Origin: Scopulibacillus daqui
GTDB taxonomy: Bacteria > Bacillota > Bacilli > Bacillales > Sporolactobacillaceae
Reading direction: 5' to 3'
Assembly: GCF_016908855.1 (NCBI RefSeq)
Contig: NZ_JAFBER010000014.1
Coordinates: forward strand, 1-64,000
DNA: 64,000 bases
The translations under genes and the position numbers were made by a program. Shown here in pieces: positions 36,180-44,372 of the stretch. Below the pieces are notes generated by a model that saw nothing but the letters and a program-made list of their open reading frames with translations, did no database searches and was not told where the DNA came from. Position 1 is the stretch's first letter. Each line of letters opens with the position of its first letter.

Positions 36180-36536
36180 ATGCCCGAAATCTCCGCTGTT
36201 AAAAAAGCCTGGCAAAGAAATGAAAAGGAAATCCATCACCTTAAAAATAACGAGTCAAGCTTGCCTTATGGAACAATAGAAGACGTTTTAAGAGAAGCGG
36301 CTCTTAAAAAAATGCTAGAGAATCCGATGATCGGAATGGCATCTAAAGAAGTCAGACAATCAAATAGAGAACTCATTCGTGAATATAACGCATTAGCTGA
36401 TCTCTTAAATACAGAAGAACAAAAAGGAAAGCTTCTTGATGTAGACGCCGCTTATAATTATGCGGCTATATGTGAAGCAGAAGAAAGTTTCATCCAAGGG
36501 TTTTTAATGGGTTATCGTTTTTCGAAGGAAACGTAA
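36180..36536 (+). CDS. DUF6809-like small helical protein
   Basis: A 118-residue all-helical protein. The C-terminal half (NRELIREYNALADLL..., AEESFIQGFLMGYRF) resembles the DUF6809 pattern of Firmicutes proteins, where a final aromatic-rich helix ends FxxGFxLGxR. The first 50 residues (VKKAWQRNEKEIHHL, YGTIEDVLREAALKKML) are not recognised. The start is the ATG at 36180 behind AAAAGGAG. Function is unknown. It is monocistronic with a strong terminator. Confidence 0.6.
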   Translation: MPEISAVKKAWQRNEKEIHHLKNNESSLPYGTIEDVLREAALKKMLENPMIGMASKEVRQSNRELIREYNALADLLNTEEQKGKLLDVDAAYNYAAICEAEESFIQGFLMGYRFSKET

Positions 36537-36577
36537 TATTGTTTTGAGGCCTTATAAGCTTTTTTCCATATTGATGA

Positions 36578-36619
36578 ATCATCTCCCGCTCAGACAATCC
36601 TGGGCGGGAGATGATTTAA
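36578..36619 (+). terminator. Hairpin after the DUF6809-like gene
   Basis: A 12-bp perfect stem, ATCATCTCCCGC with GCGGGAGATGAT, followed by TTTAATG. Confidence 0.75.
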
Positions 36620-36744
36620 TGTTCATCTTTCACAGTGAGTTATAGCGGCTGCGCCAAAGAGATTTAAGAAGTATCGCCTCTTCTCGACATTCTGCAAAAG
36701 ATGCCGCTTGCGCTCTGCTTTGTAACCCTTAATAAAGTTATTTT

Positions 36745-36963
36745 TTATTGGAAGTCTTGCAGCATTGCTCTGAGTTGAATGATCTCTTCCTTAGTTAAAG
36801 TAATGCCTTTTCCCATCTTCTCACGGTCTGGTGACCAATCTCGAAGATCATATTTTGGTTCTCTTCCATTCCAGCTGATGAGATTCAGTTCCTTTTTCCA
36901 GCCCTTCGGTGATTCCGAAAGAACGCCTATGTTTTCAATGATCTCATATTTAATCTCTGCCAA
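36745..36963 (-). CDS. YdbC-family PC4-like single-strand DNA-binding protein
   Basis: A 72-residue protein that closely follows the YdbC/PC4 family: IIENIGVLSESPKGWKKELN, SWNGREPKYDLRDWSPD and MGKGITLTKEE. The Lactococcus homologue has a PC4-like fold and binds single-stranded DNA as a dimer. The start ATG follows AGGAGGGC. It lies 36 bp downstream of the pseudouridine synthase on the same strand, so they may share a transcript. Confidence 0.88.
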   Translation of the reverse strand: MAEIKYEIIENIGVLSESPKGWKKELNLISWNGREPKYDLRDWSPDREKMGKGITLTKEEIIQLRAMLQDFQ

Positions 36964-36999
36964 GGAAAATGCCCTCCTTATTATTACCGTTTGTCAAAG

Positions 37000-37923
37000 T
37001 CATCTTTTCTTTGGTTCTTTGAACGGTTTGCGAAACGGCTTAGGTACTTTTGCCTCAAAACGCAAAGTCTTCCCAGTGGCGGGATGGCGAAAAGCTAATA
37101 CGCGCGCATGAAGCCCTAGGCGGCCTATCGCATTGCTTTTCGATCCGTATTTTTTGTCGCCGACAACCGGATGTCCGATATCCTTCATATGCACACGAAT
37201 CTGATTTTTCCGTCCAGTTTCCAGCTTAACTTCCAACAAAGAAAAATGCCGGTTGGATTGCATCCTTTTATAGTGTGTAACTGCCTTTTGTCCATCGTTC
37301 GGCTTTCTCGAAGAATACATCATTAGTGTTTTCGTCTCTTTGAGCCAGGAGATGATTGTATCCTTGTCCTTTTTGACTTCTCCCTCTACAAGCGCAACAT
37401 AAGTGCGCTCAAGCACTGATTCCCGCCATGTGTTTTGCAGATGCTGCTGGATTTTTTGGCTTTTAGCGAACATCATCACGCCTGAGGTATCGCGGTCGAG
37501 CCGGTGGACAATAAATACCCGATTCTCAGGATGGCTGCTGCGAACGTGCGCCATTAACTGACTATAGGCTGTCAATTCCTTTTCTTTTGACGAGGCCATC
37601 GATAATAATCCGGATTCTTTTTCAATGACAATAATGTCATTATCTTCATATAAAATAGCCAGCCCCGTCAATTCAATATTCGGGCCCTTTCGCCATTCGA
37701 TAGACACCTGATGCTCCGGCTCAAGCGGAAAATTATGCTTTGTTATGACTTGTCCATTCACTGAAACCTGACCGCGGGACAATATCGATTTAACTGAATT
37801 GCGGCTCCGGTTTGATAAATGTTCTAGCAAAAAGTTTAACAGCTCAGATGGTTCTTTGACGGTCAGATGCGTCGTTTTCGATTGGCTTGACCCTCTTCTT
37901 TTCTTACGGCCTTTTTTAATCAC
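37000..37923 (-). CDS. RluA/RluD-family pseudouridine synthase
   Basis: A 307-residue RNA pseudouridine synthase. A short basic N-terminus (KKGRKKRRG) leads into an S4 domain (SILSRGQVSVNGQV). The catalytic domain has the active aspartate in HRLDRDTSG and the later KNQIRVHMKDIGHPVVGD. The C-terminus is again very basic. Target (23S rRNA, 16S rRNA or tRNA) cannot be chosen from sequence. It is the first gene of a probable pair with the PC4-like gene. Confidence 0.92.
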   Translation of the reverse strand: MIKKGRKKRRGSSQSKTTHLTVKEPSELLNFLLEHLSNRSRNSVKSILSRGQVSVNGQVITKHNFPLEPEHQVSIEWRKGPNIELTGLAILYEDNDIIVIEKESGLLSMASSKEKELTAYSQLMAHVRSSHPENRVFIVHRLDRDTSGVMMFAKSQKIQQHLQNTWRESVLERTYVALVEGEVKKDKDTIISWLKETKTLMMYSSRKPNDGQKAVTHYKRMQSNRHFSLLEVKLETGRKNQIRVHMKDIGHPVVGDKKYGSKSNAIGRLGLHARVLAFRHPATGKTLRFEAKVPKPFRKPFKEPKKR

Positions 37924-38439
37924 TTTCAGTCTCCTAATTTTCTTTTATTAATGCAATGCTTTCTTTTCTTTATTGTTGCTGAATCCTTTGAAATATGCAA
38001 ACGGCATTGATCTTAAATGCCGCTTGCATTGTTATATCACTATACCATAAGCAAATCATTACTATCCATCATAAAAAAACAGGTAAACTGTCCTTTATGA
38101 AAAATTTTCCTTATTCCGAATTGGAGTGGATAGGATTGTCTATAGATAAACATCCAAAAGCACTCAGCGATAAATATTGATGTAAAATATGATGATAGAA
38201 CTGTTTTGAATAAAGTATCACTGTTCTTCTATTGGAAGTATGGCAAAATGTGATGGTTTAAATGCTAAAGGTCACGGTGTTCATGACTGTTCTAAACTTA
38301 GTGGATGACCATAAACTGCTTGGTATAGGAATTAAAAATTTCTGTCCTATATTAACTGTAGATTTTATTTTGATTTTCTTTGTAAAAGAAATCAAGTTCA
38401 CATAACCTTTAGGAATAAAGGCTAGGAGGTAAAGCACTA
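37924..38439. other. Intergenic stretch with hairpin, no gene recognised
   Basis: GCAAACGGCATT pairs with AAATGCCGCTTGC (about 37997-38029), a strong stem in the upstream region of the pseudouridine synthase gene. Short frames in the rest have no ribosome site. ATAGGA/TCCTAT near 38330-38350 is a weak stem before the next gene. Confidence 0.4.
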
Positions 38440-38721
38440 GTGGGATTATTTATTGCCATAGCTGCTGCCTGTGTTCTTATTTTTATTTTAATTTTTTTTA
38501 AAAGAGATTTGCTAAAAGACTTTAGAAAGGGTACAGGCGGCACATCTTTTATTTTCATCGCTCTTATTATACTTTTACCAAGCGTTTTATTAATGACTTC
38601 CGTGTTACTATTACAGAATACTTTTTCCTTAACTAATCAACAAAGTATAAGTCTATTTTTAATTATATTAGCGATTATTTATCTTGTTACTTTATTTTTA
38701 TATCGAAAATTTAAAAAGTAG
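38440..38721 (+). CDS. Small membrane protein with three helices, function unknown
   Basis: A 93-residue hydrophobic protein with membrane segments at about 3-20, 35-58 and 70-87 and basic loops between (FFKRDLLKDFRKG). It ends in a basic LYRKFKK. The start is a GTG behind CTAGGAGGT, a strong ribosome site, which supports real translation. No family is recognised. AT-rich compared with its neighbours. It is followed by MazF on the opposite strand. Confidence 0.65.
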   Translation: MGLFIAIAAACVLIFILIFFKRDLLKDFRKGTGGTSFIFIALIILLPSVLLMTSVLLLQNTFSLTNQQSISLFLIILAIIYLVTLFLYRKFKK

Positions 38722-38884
38722 TTTACTGTGATCTTATTGCTAATAATGCCCGAAGGTAGCTGTGACTGGCTTAAGCCAACCTATTTATTTTAGATGTGTG
38801 ACATAAGTGATCTGGGAATGGCTGTCCGATCGCTTTCATTATGTGATTGATATCGTCGTTGGATAAAAAAAAATTAAAGCTTTT

Positions 38885-39217
38885 TTATAGTGATAAGTAG
38901 GTATGAATCTTAGCTAAACAGTCATTGACTATTTCTTCTGGGGCTTGTCCTTTTACTTCAAGGCGGCAAGCCTTCCAATTTAAATTTTTGATTTGATCGG
39001 TTAAAATAACACCTTTAAAAGCTAAACCAGAAGGAAGGTTTACTTCATATCCCCATCCCCTAATGGTATTCGTAATAGGACATATGCTTGCCAAACCTGC
39101 TGTTTGATTAAATGCCTTTGGTGATAAAACAATGCCAGGCCGGTTTCCAGCTTGTTCATGTCCTTTTTGTGGATTGAAATCTAAATATACAAGATCGCCA
39201 CGGTCTGGTGCTGACAT
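38885..39217 (-). CDS. mazF: MazF/PemK-family toxin endoribonuclease
   Basis: A 110-residue type II toxin that cuts mRNA. The fold's markers are present: DRGDLVYLDFNPQKGHEQAGNRPGIVLSP at the N-terminus, CPITNTIRG and VILTDQIKNLNW. Its ATG overlaps the antitoxin stop by one base (TAATG), the usual tight coupling. The form resembles E. coli MazF/ChpB more than the typical Bacillus NdoA that sits beside alr. Confidence 0.9.
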   Translation of the reverse strand: MSAPDRGDLVYLDFNPQKGHEQAGNRPGIVLSPKAFNQTAGLASICPITNTIRGWGYEVNLPSGLAFKGVILTDQIKNLNWKACRLEVKGQAPEEIVNDCLAKIHTYLSL

Positions 39218-39471
39218 TACAATAGTTCATTCCCCTCTGAGCCAAAATCAATTTCTTGATGACGGTTTTCCGGTTTACATTGTTTCAAGAGTTCTTCTAA
39301 TGAATAGCTCTTCGGCCGCTTAATGGGAACGATTTTGATGGTTCCTTCACTCTCTTCCACTCTGATTTCTATTTCAGAGCCTTTGTGAATGTTAATGCGT
39401 TCAGCAATGTCTTTAGGAATCCGTACGGCAAGACTATTCCCCCATTTTTGGATGGTTGTTGCCATCGTCAT
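39217..39471 (-). CDS. mazE: MazE-family antitoxin (AbrB-type)
   Basis: An 84-residue antitoxin. The N-terminal AbrB/SpoVT swapped-hairpin domain reads TTIQKWGNSLAVRIPKDIAERI, and the acidic C-terminal tail wraps the toxin. The ATG at 39471 follows GGCGGAG and gives the usual family length. An alternative ATG at 39513 (behind AGGAGATG) would add 14 residues and also has a ribosome site. It is translationally coupled to mazF. Confidence 0.88.
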   Translation of the reverse strand: MTMATTIQKWGNSLAVRIPKDIAERINIHKGSEIEIRVEESEGTIKIVPIKRPKSYSLEELLKQCKPENRHQEIDFGSEGNELL

Positions 39472-39534
39472 GATCTCCGCCTCTTTGTTTTGATTCGTTT
39501 CATCCAATTCCATTCTAACATCTCCTATGCCGTA

Positions 39535-39555
39535 TGTATATACATTGTATATACA
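39535..39555 (-). promoter_or_regulatory. Predicted MazE/MazEF operator
   Basis: Two copies of the self-complementary decamer TGTATATACA (39535-39544 and 39546-39555), spaced 11 bp centre to centre, lie directly upstream of mazE. Palindromes of this type are normal autoregulatory sites for MazE. Confidence 0.65.
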
Positions 39556-39622
39556 TGATTTTATGAAATGATACATAAATGAGGCAAATAGTTGAGCAAA
39601 ATATGCCCATGGAGGTGTTACA

Positions 39623-39778
39623 ATGGGCAAAAATGTAAAGAAGCATTTAAAATCAGAAGTAAATGATGAGCAGGCTGTACGAAAGCATTTATCCCGAGAT
39701 TTTGATCATGAATTTGCCAACGAACCGCTGACAGAAGCTGAAAGGCAAAACAATAAAAAGAGGAAGAAAAACCAATAG
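39623..39778 (+). CDS. sspO: Small acid-soluble spore protein O
   Basis: A 51-residue protein. The C-terminal NEPLTEAERQNNKKRKKNQ is the signature end of SspO (CotK), a minor forespore protein. The N-terminus (MGKNVKKHLKSEVNDEQAV) differs from the usual SspO start, which normally carries an ANHVIPGM-type segment. The ATG at 39623 follows ATGGAGGTG. It lies alone, not with sspP as in B. subtilis. No clear sigma-G promoter could be assigned. Confidence 0.82.
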   Translation: MGKNVKKHLKSEVNDEQAVRKHLSRDFDHEFANEPLTEAERQNNKKRKKNQ

Positions 39779-39800
39779 GTACTTAATGGTTTAACATGAT

Positions 39801-39828
39801 AAAAATCCCGCAATGCGGGATTTTTCCT
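39801..39828. terminator. Bidirectional terminator after sspO
   Basis: AAAATCCCGCA and TGCGGGATTTTT form a symmetric stem that can serve both sspO and the convergent small gene. Confidence 0.85.
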
Positions 39829-39835
39829 ATAAGAC

Positions 39836-39994
39836 TTATATGCCTGAACCATCAATCTCCATATGATTGCTGCCCTTATGATTATGTGTTAAATCTCTGT
39901 GTTCTTCATAAGCGACAAGCAAAACGCCAAGTTCATCCTCCATGTCGGTGATTTTCTTTAATTGGTCTTCAGTTAATTTTGCTATTTCATTCAT
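39836..39994 (-). CDS. Small acidic protein of 52 residues, function unknown
   Basis: The start is the ATG at 39994, behind AAAGGAGTGA. The product reads MNEIAKLTEDQLKKITDMEDEL at the start and ends in a histidine-rich HRDLTHNHKGSNHMEIDG. It is one amphipathic helix plus a polar tail. I do not recognise a family. It lies between two spore-protein genes and convergent to sspO, so a spore role is possible but unsupported. Confidence 0.6.
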   Translation of the reverse strand: MNEIAKLTEDQLKKITDMEDELGVLLVAYEEHRDLTHNHKGSNHMEIDGSGI

Positions 39995-40059
39995 TGCCTT
40001 CACTCCTTTACAACAGCTAGTATGCCCCGCTTCTTTTAGCTGCATCCGACAGCAAAAAA

Positions 40060-40086
40060 AGCCGCCTTACACTTCATCAGGCAGCT
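40060..40086 (-). terminator. Terminator after sspH
   Basis: On the minus strand GCTGCC and GGCGGC pair across 13 nt, followed by seven Ts. Confidence 0.75.
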
Positions 40087-40095
40087 TCCTTCAAA

Positions 40096-40281
40096 TCACT
40101 CTTCTTCTTCTAATTCCGTAATATCAACGATTGACTGTTCTTCTAAAGGGCCGTCTACTAAATGGACAGCCGCTGTTTTTTCATCGTCATTTAACTTATC
40201 AATCCATACTGAAACATCATGATACTTTACATCAATTTCGGCCGGTGATGACAGAATCTGTTTGACTCGTTTGGCATCCAT
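40096..40281 (-). CDS. sspH: Small acid-soluble spore protein H
   Basis: A 61-residue protein matching the H-type minor SASP family: an N-terminal MDAKRVKQILSSP helix, VKYHDVSVWIDKL, then a strand-rich part ending in an acidic tail (TELEEEE). The start is the ATG at 40281 behind ATGGAGGTAG. These proteins accumulate in the forespore. No sigma-G promoter with good spacing was identified. Confidence 0.82.
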   Translation of the reverse strand: MDAKRVKQILSSPAEIDVKYHDVSVWIDKLNDDEKTAAVHLVDGPLEEQSIVDITELEEEE

Positions 40282-40371
40282 ATGCACTACCTCCATAACT
40301 TAGTCATCCGCTGTTTTTTGCTATATGAATTTTTTATGCCGTTTTTCATAATGTAAAGTATTGTCCATTAT

Positions 40372-41637
40372 TTATGATTTTATCCCCATTGCTTTTAAAA
40401 GCGCGTCGTGAATATGGGTATTCTCATATGTGCCTGAGAATAATTGAGCGCCGCTTCCCATTGCTGTCAGCGGTACATCATCCGCCGTATGTTCCGTTCT
40501 AGTCCAATCAATCATAAATTGATTCTTAGAATGGGCGACGTTAAAAGGGCCATCCTCTTTAGAAATGCCGTCTCCGGATTCATCCTTATTATCTGTATCT
40601 TCAATCGCGAGTCCGCCTGTTTCGTGATCCGCGGCTACCAGAACTAAAGTATCGGGATGTTTCTTGGCAAAGGCCTTGGCCTCTTTTACTGCTTTGTCTA
40701 ATTGATCGCCCGCTTTGATCATTTGCTTGGCATTATTAACATGCGACATCTCATCAGTAGCTTCTTGTTCAACCATTAAAAAGAAGCCTTTTTTATTCTT
40801 AGAAAGCGTATCTATGGCCTTTTTTGTCATGTCTGGCAAGGAAACAACCGGGTCATAAATATCGCCTTGACCTTCAGGCCGCTGCTGGAACATCTCTTCA
40901 TTGGCAAACAAACCAAGTAATTTTTGGTTATTGGCTTTTTTAAGTTCTTTAGCATTCGTTACATAGGAATATCCCAATTTTTTCGCTTTATTAACTAAAT
41001 TGCCTTGAGTCCCTTTGCTCGCCTCAGTTGGGTCTTCAGGCGGGTGATCTTGATAAGCGCCGGCTTGGCCTTTTGGATACCAATAATCCTCGCCCCCGCC
41101 TAATATCACATCTACTTTGCTATTTTCAATATATTGTTTGGCAATATCGCTCTGTGATTTGCGATCATTCACATGAGCGCCAAATGCGCCTGGAGTGGCA
41201 TCAGTCACTTGACTTGTCGTTACCAGCCCGGTAGATTTGCCTTGTTCTTTTGCCGATTCCAATACGGTCTTTACAGGTTTCTTGCTGGTATTTATAGAGA
41301 TGGCACCGTTATATGTTTTGACGCCGGCTGCCATCGCTGTTGCAGCCGCTGCAGAATCTGTAACAGTGCTGGTTGAACTTGTGTGGACCATGCCGGTATA
41401 TGGCATATCGTTCATGGCAAGCTCGCCTTTTTGGCCGACAGTCGCAAGGCGAATAGCATTCCGATGAGCAGCGCCCATGCCGTCCCCAACAAACAGAATG
41501 ACATTTTTGGCCTTGCCGGGAACCTCTTTTTGAGGCTCCTTCGCATGCGCGTCAGTAAAATAGCTAAATGTGAACGTTGCAACAGCCGCTAATGACAGAG
41601 CCATATTAAACTTTCCTCGCTTATTCATCTTCCGCAA
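40372..41637 (-). CDS. Secreted alkaline phosphatase (PhoA family)
   Basis: A 421-residue exported phosphatase that releases phosphate from organic monoesters. The signal peptide ends near ...YFTDAHA. The metal site NVILFVGDGMG is near the start of the mature protein, the nucleophile serine is in TVTDSAAAATAMAAGVKT, and later come VEQEATD and ADHETGG. The likely start is the TTG at 41637 behind AAAGAGGTGG; the ATG at 41628 is possible. A four-repeat Pho box upstream indicates induction by phosphate starvation through PhoPR. Confidence 0.92.
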   Translation of the reverse strand: MRKMNKRGKFNMALSLAAVATFTFSYFTDAHAKEPQKEVPGKAKNVILFVGDGMGAAHRNAIRLATVGQKGELAMNDMPYTGMVHTSSTSTVTDSAAAATAMAAGVKTYNGAISINTSKKPVKTVLESAKEQGKSTGLVTTSQVTDATPGAFGAHVNDRKSQSDIAKQYIENSKVDVILGGGEDYWYPKGQAGAYQDHPPEDPTEASKGTQGNLVNKAKKLGYSYVTNAKELKKANNQKLLGLFANEEMFQQRPEGQGDIYDPVVSLPDMTKKAIDTLSKNKKGFFLMVEQEATDEMSHVNNAKQMIKAGDQLDKAVKEAKAFAKKHPDTLVLVAADHETGGLAIEDTDNKDESGDGISKEDGPFNVAHSKNQFMIDWTRTEHTADDVPLTAMGSGAQLFSGTYENTHIHDALLKAMGIKS

Positions 41638-41665
41638 AACAGCCACCTCTTTTTCGGTATTTTCA

Positions 41666-41724
41666 ATTCTATTGTAAATGCCGTTTATTAAGTGGCTTTT
41701 TATTTCTTGTAAATGGATTGTTAA
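41666..41724 (-). promoter_or_regulatory. Pho box and -10 of the alkaline phosphatase gene
   Basis: On the minus strand TTAACA, TTTACA, TAAAAA and TTAATA follow each other with exact 5-bp gaps (rc of 41719-41724, 41708-41713, 41697-41702 and 41686-41691). This is the PhoP direct-repeat array with 11-bp period. TAGAAT (rc of 41666-41671) is the -10, and there is no -35 box, as at PhoP-activated promoters. Confidence 0.8.
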
Positions 41725-41738
41725 GATTTAATAGAGGC

Positions 41739-43250
41739 TTAGGCATTCTCTTCAAGCCGAAAAACCCGATCCATATCCGCCCTTCTATGTTTGATATAAA
41801 AGTAATCATTGCTTTTCGGATCATAATAGTAGTCTTTTTTCCATTCATCAATATTTTTAACGATTAGTTTTATAGATTGGACAAATCTGTATACTTCCTC
41901 ATTAGTCATAGTGGGATGAACTGAAAACCTTACCCAGCCCGGCTTTGCCGATAAATCTCCGGCATTGATTTTATCCGTAATAAACTTGGAAGCCTTTTGG
42001 TCAATGTGATATAAGTAATGGCCGTATGTCCCCGCGCAAGAACAGCCTCCCCTAACCTGAAACCCAAACCTGTCATTCAGCAACTTAACGATCAGATTAT
42101 AATGAATATCATCAACATAAAATGACACAATCCCCAGACGCTCTGTGATATGTTCTTCCAATACATGACAAGCAGGAATTTCTTTTAAAGATGGCAGAAG
42201 GATTTGCAGGAGCTCTTTTTCCCTTTTTAAAATATGGTCTGTACCCATTTGTTCTTTTAACTTAATGGCTAAAGCGGCCTTTATCCCTTGTAAAATTCCC
42301 GGCGTCCCGCCATCTTCGCGAGCTTCAATGTCCGGATAATAATGGTGCCCGCCCCATGGATTCGTCCATAAAACCGTTCCGCCTCCCGGATGATCAGGCA
42401 CTTGATTGACATAAAGCCTTGAGTCAAACACAACAACGCCGCTTGAACCGGGCCCTCCTAAAAATTTGTGGGGCGAAAAGAAAATGGCGTCTAATTTTTC
42501 GAGGGGATCATTCGGATGCATATTTATGTCAACATAAGGGGCTGATGCGGCAAAATCAACAAAGCAGATGCCGCCATGTTCGTGCATTTTTCTTGAAAAT
42601 TGGTGAATAGGCACCTGAATCCCGGTCACATTAGAGCATGCCGAAAATGAGCCGATTTTAACTTTTCGATGTCTATATGCCGATAATAGCTTTTCTAAAT
42701 GCTTGATATCAGGCCTTCCGCTTGCATCAGGGTCCAAAATCACAACATCCCCTAACGTTTCCAGCCAGGACGTATGATTAGAATGGTGCTCCAAATGTGT
42801 AACAAAAATAATCGGACGTTCTTCTTCTGAAAGACTAATTTTATGCCTTAATTTTTCTGGGACTTTTAACCCTAACAGCCTTTGAAGTTTATTCACCACT
42901 GATGTCATCCCAAAACCATCAAACAAGAGAACATCATGCTCATCGGCATTAACATGTTGTTTAATAACCTTTTTCGCATGATCGTAGGCTAATGTCATAA
43001 CCGAGCTTGTTATATTAGATTCCGTATGAGTATTCGCCATATATGGCCCGAAAACTTGACTAAGCTTTTCTTCAATCGGACGATACAACCGTCCGCTTCC
43101 GGTCCAATCCGCATAAATGATCGTCTTCTTGCCATAAGGAGACTGGAACGTCTGATTCGTACCAATAATGTTCTTGCGAAACTGGTGAAAATAAGCCTCT
43201 AAATCACCGCGAAACTGAAATGTTTTACTCCCGATATTTACTGTGATCAT
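41739..43250 (-). CDS. Class V aminotransferase-fold PLP enzyme (cysteine desulfurase-like)
   Basis: A 503-residue PLP enzyme of the NifS/CsdB superfamily. The PLP lysine is in FFSPHKFLGGPGSSG, the aspartate binding the ring is in ICFVDFAASAP, and HLEHHSNHTSW fits the phosphate side. RGGCSCAGTYGHYL near 410 contains two cysteines in the loop where desulfurases carry the active cysteine. No SufU or ISC partner lies nearby, so a desulfurase or lyase role on another substrate is open. Longer than CsdB (about 400). The start ATG follows AAGGAGGAA. Confidence 0.8.
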   Translation of the reverse strand: MITVNIGSKTFQFRGDLEAYFHQFRKNIIGTNQTFQSPYGKKTIIYADWTGSGRLYRPIEEKLSQVFGPYMANTHTESNITSSVMTLAYDHAKKVIKQHVNADEHDVLLFDGFGMTSVVNKLQRLLGLKVPEKLRHKISLSEEERPIIFVTHLEHHSNHTSWLETLGDVVILDPDASGRPDIKHLEKLLSAYRHRKVKIGSFSACSNVTGIQVPIHQFSRKMHEHGGICFVDFAASAPYVDINMHPNDPLEKLDAIFFSPHKFLGGPGSSGVVVFDSRLYVNQVPDHPGGGTVLWTNPWGGHHYYPDIEAREDGGTPGILQGIKAALAIKLKEQMGTDHILKREKELLQILLPSLKEIPACHVLEEHITERLGIVSFYVDDIHYNLIVKLLNDRFGFQVRGGCSCAGTYGHYLYHIDQKASKFITDKINAGDLSAKPGWVRFSVHPTMTNEEVYRFVQSIKLIVKNIDEWKKDYYYDPKSNDYFYIKHRRADMDRVFRLEENA

Positions 43251-43463
43251 CCCTATTCCTCCTTAATCCGCCCATACATATTTAATATGTAAAGGAAGGA
43301 AAAGGTGTGCTTTGTTTAGAAAACTAAGCATGTCAGCACATTCCAAAACTAAAAGTGATCAACCTGTTCGGCTTAGAATTTAATGCTTTCACGGATATGG
43401 CGAACTTCTATATAAAAAGACCGATAATAATAATAGATCATTTATAAGGGAGGACATAATGGG

Positions 43464-43640
43464 ATGGATGGCAAACTTATCATTTATGGCACATTTATTT
43501 TTCTGATTTTTCTATTCTGTAATTTCGCTGGCCAACTATTCATATTGAGAAAAAAGAATCATGCCATTCTCATCATTGTTTCTGTCATTGAAACAATCAT
43601 AATGATGATTTTAATATTGATAGGATACAGGTCTGCTTAA
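43464..43640 (+). CDS. Small two-helix membrane protein, function unknown
   Basis: A 58-residue protein with two membrane segments (about 5-24 and 32-53) separated by a basic LRKKNH loop. The ATG at 43464 follows AAGGGAGGA at a good distance. It lies in the gap between the PLP enzyme and the bacteriocin-type ABC genes, on the opposite strand to both. Its size recalls immunity peptides or small regulatory membrane proteins, but no family is recognised. Confidence 0.55.
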   Translation: MDGKLIIYGTFIFLIFLFCNFAGQLFILRKKNHAILIIVSVIETIIMMILILIGYRSA

Positions 43641-43751
43641 TTGATGAATCAATCTAAAAAGACTAAACGGCCTCAGCCCTATACAATCATATAGAACTAA
43701 AGCCGCATAGAAAATGATTATTTTTTAACTGTCTGCTTATATCCGCCGGTC

Positions 43752-44369
43752 TTATAACGAGATAACTGTATCTGCCTTTTCCGCTAATTCCAAATCATGG
43801 GTTACAAATACAACCGTTCTGCCCTCTCTATTTAAATCTTTTAATATAGAAAATACTATGTCTCTATTTTCCCTGTCTAAATTGCCCGTAGGCTCATCAG
43901 CGAATATATAAGAAGCATCTTTTACAATAACTCGCGCCAAAGCTACCCGCTGCTGTTCTCCTCCGCTGAGTTCAAATATTTTTTTCTTTTGATATCCAGC
44001 TAAATTCACTTTTTTTAAGGCTTCCTCAATTTCAAATGATGCTTGCTTTTTTCTTTGATAAGCCAAAGCTATTTTTAAATTTTTTTCTACAGTGGTATTT
44101 TCGATTAATGCGTAATTCTGAAATAGGTATCCGAAATGATGTCTCTGTAAATACATTATTTCCTTTTTAGAAGGATTTTTTTTATTCTCAACAATAATGT
44201 CTCCGTCAGTAGGTTCCTCTAAAAGACCTGCCAGATTTAATAACGTTGTTTTTCCCGCACCGCTTTTACCGGTAACCGCTATAAAATCTCCCTTTTTAAT
44301 TGTAAGATTATACTGATTAAAAATCCTTTTTTGACCAAAAGTTTTATCTATGTTTTCCAATTTAATCAT
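43752..44369 (-). CDS. ABC ATPase of the lactococcin-972-type bacteriocin export group
   Basis: A 205-residue ABC ATPase: Walker A GKSGAGKT at 34-41, Q-loop FQNYALIE, signature LSGGEQQR and Walker B FADEPTGNLD. Size and sequence fit the group found beside lactococcin 972-like bacteriocins. The gene starts 3 bp after the large permease gene on the same strand. It could also serve peptide resistance. AT-rich codon use, unlike the metabolic genes nearby, hints at transfer. Confidence 0.85.
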   Translation of the reverse strand: MIKLENIDKTFGQKRIFNQYNLTIKKGDFIAVTGKSGAGKTTLLNLAGLLEEPTDGDIIVENKKNPSKKEIMYLQRHHFGYLFQNYALIENTTVEKNLKIALAYQRKKQASFEIEEALKKVNLAGYQKKKIFELSGGEQQRVALARVIVKDASYIFADEPTGNLDRENRDIVFSILKDLNREGRTVVFVTHDLELAEKADTVISL

Positions 44370-44372
44370 ACA

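Noticed and set aside
37995..38180. Plus-strand frame of 61 codons
   Set aside because: No ribosome site and it begins inside a strong hairpin.
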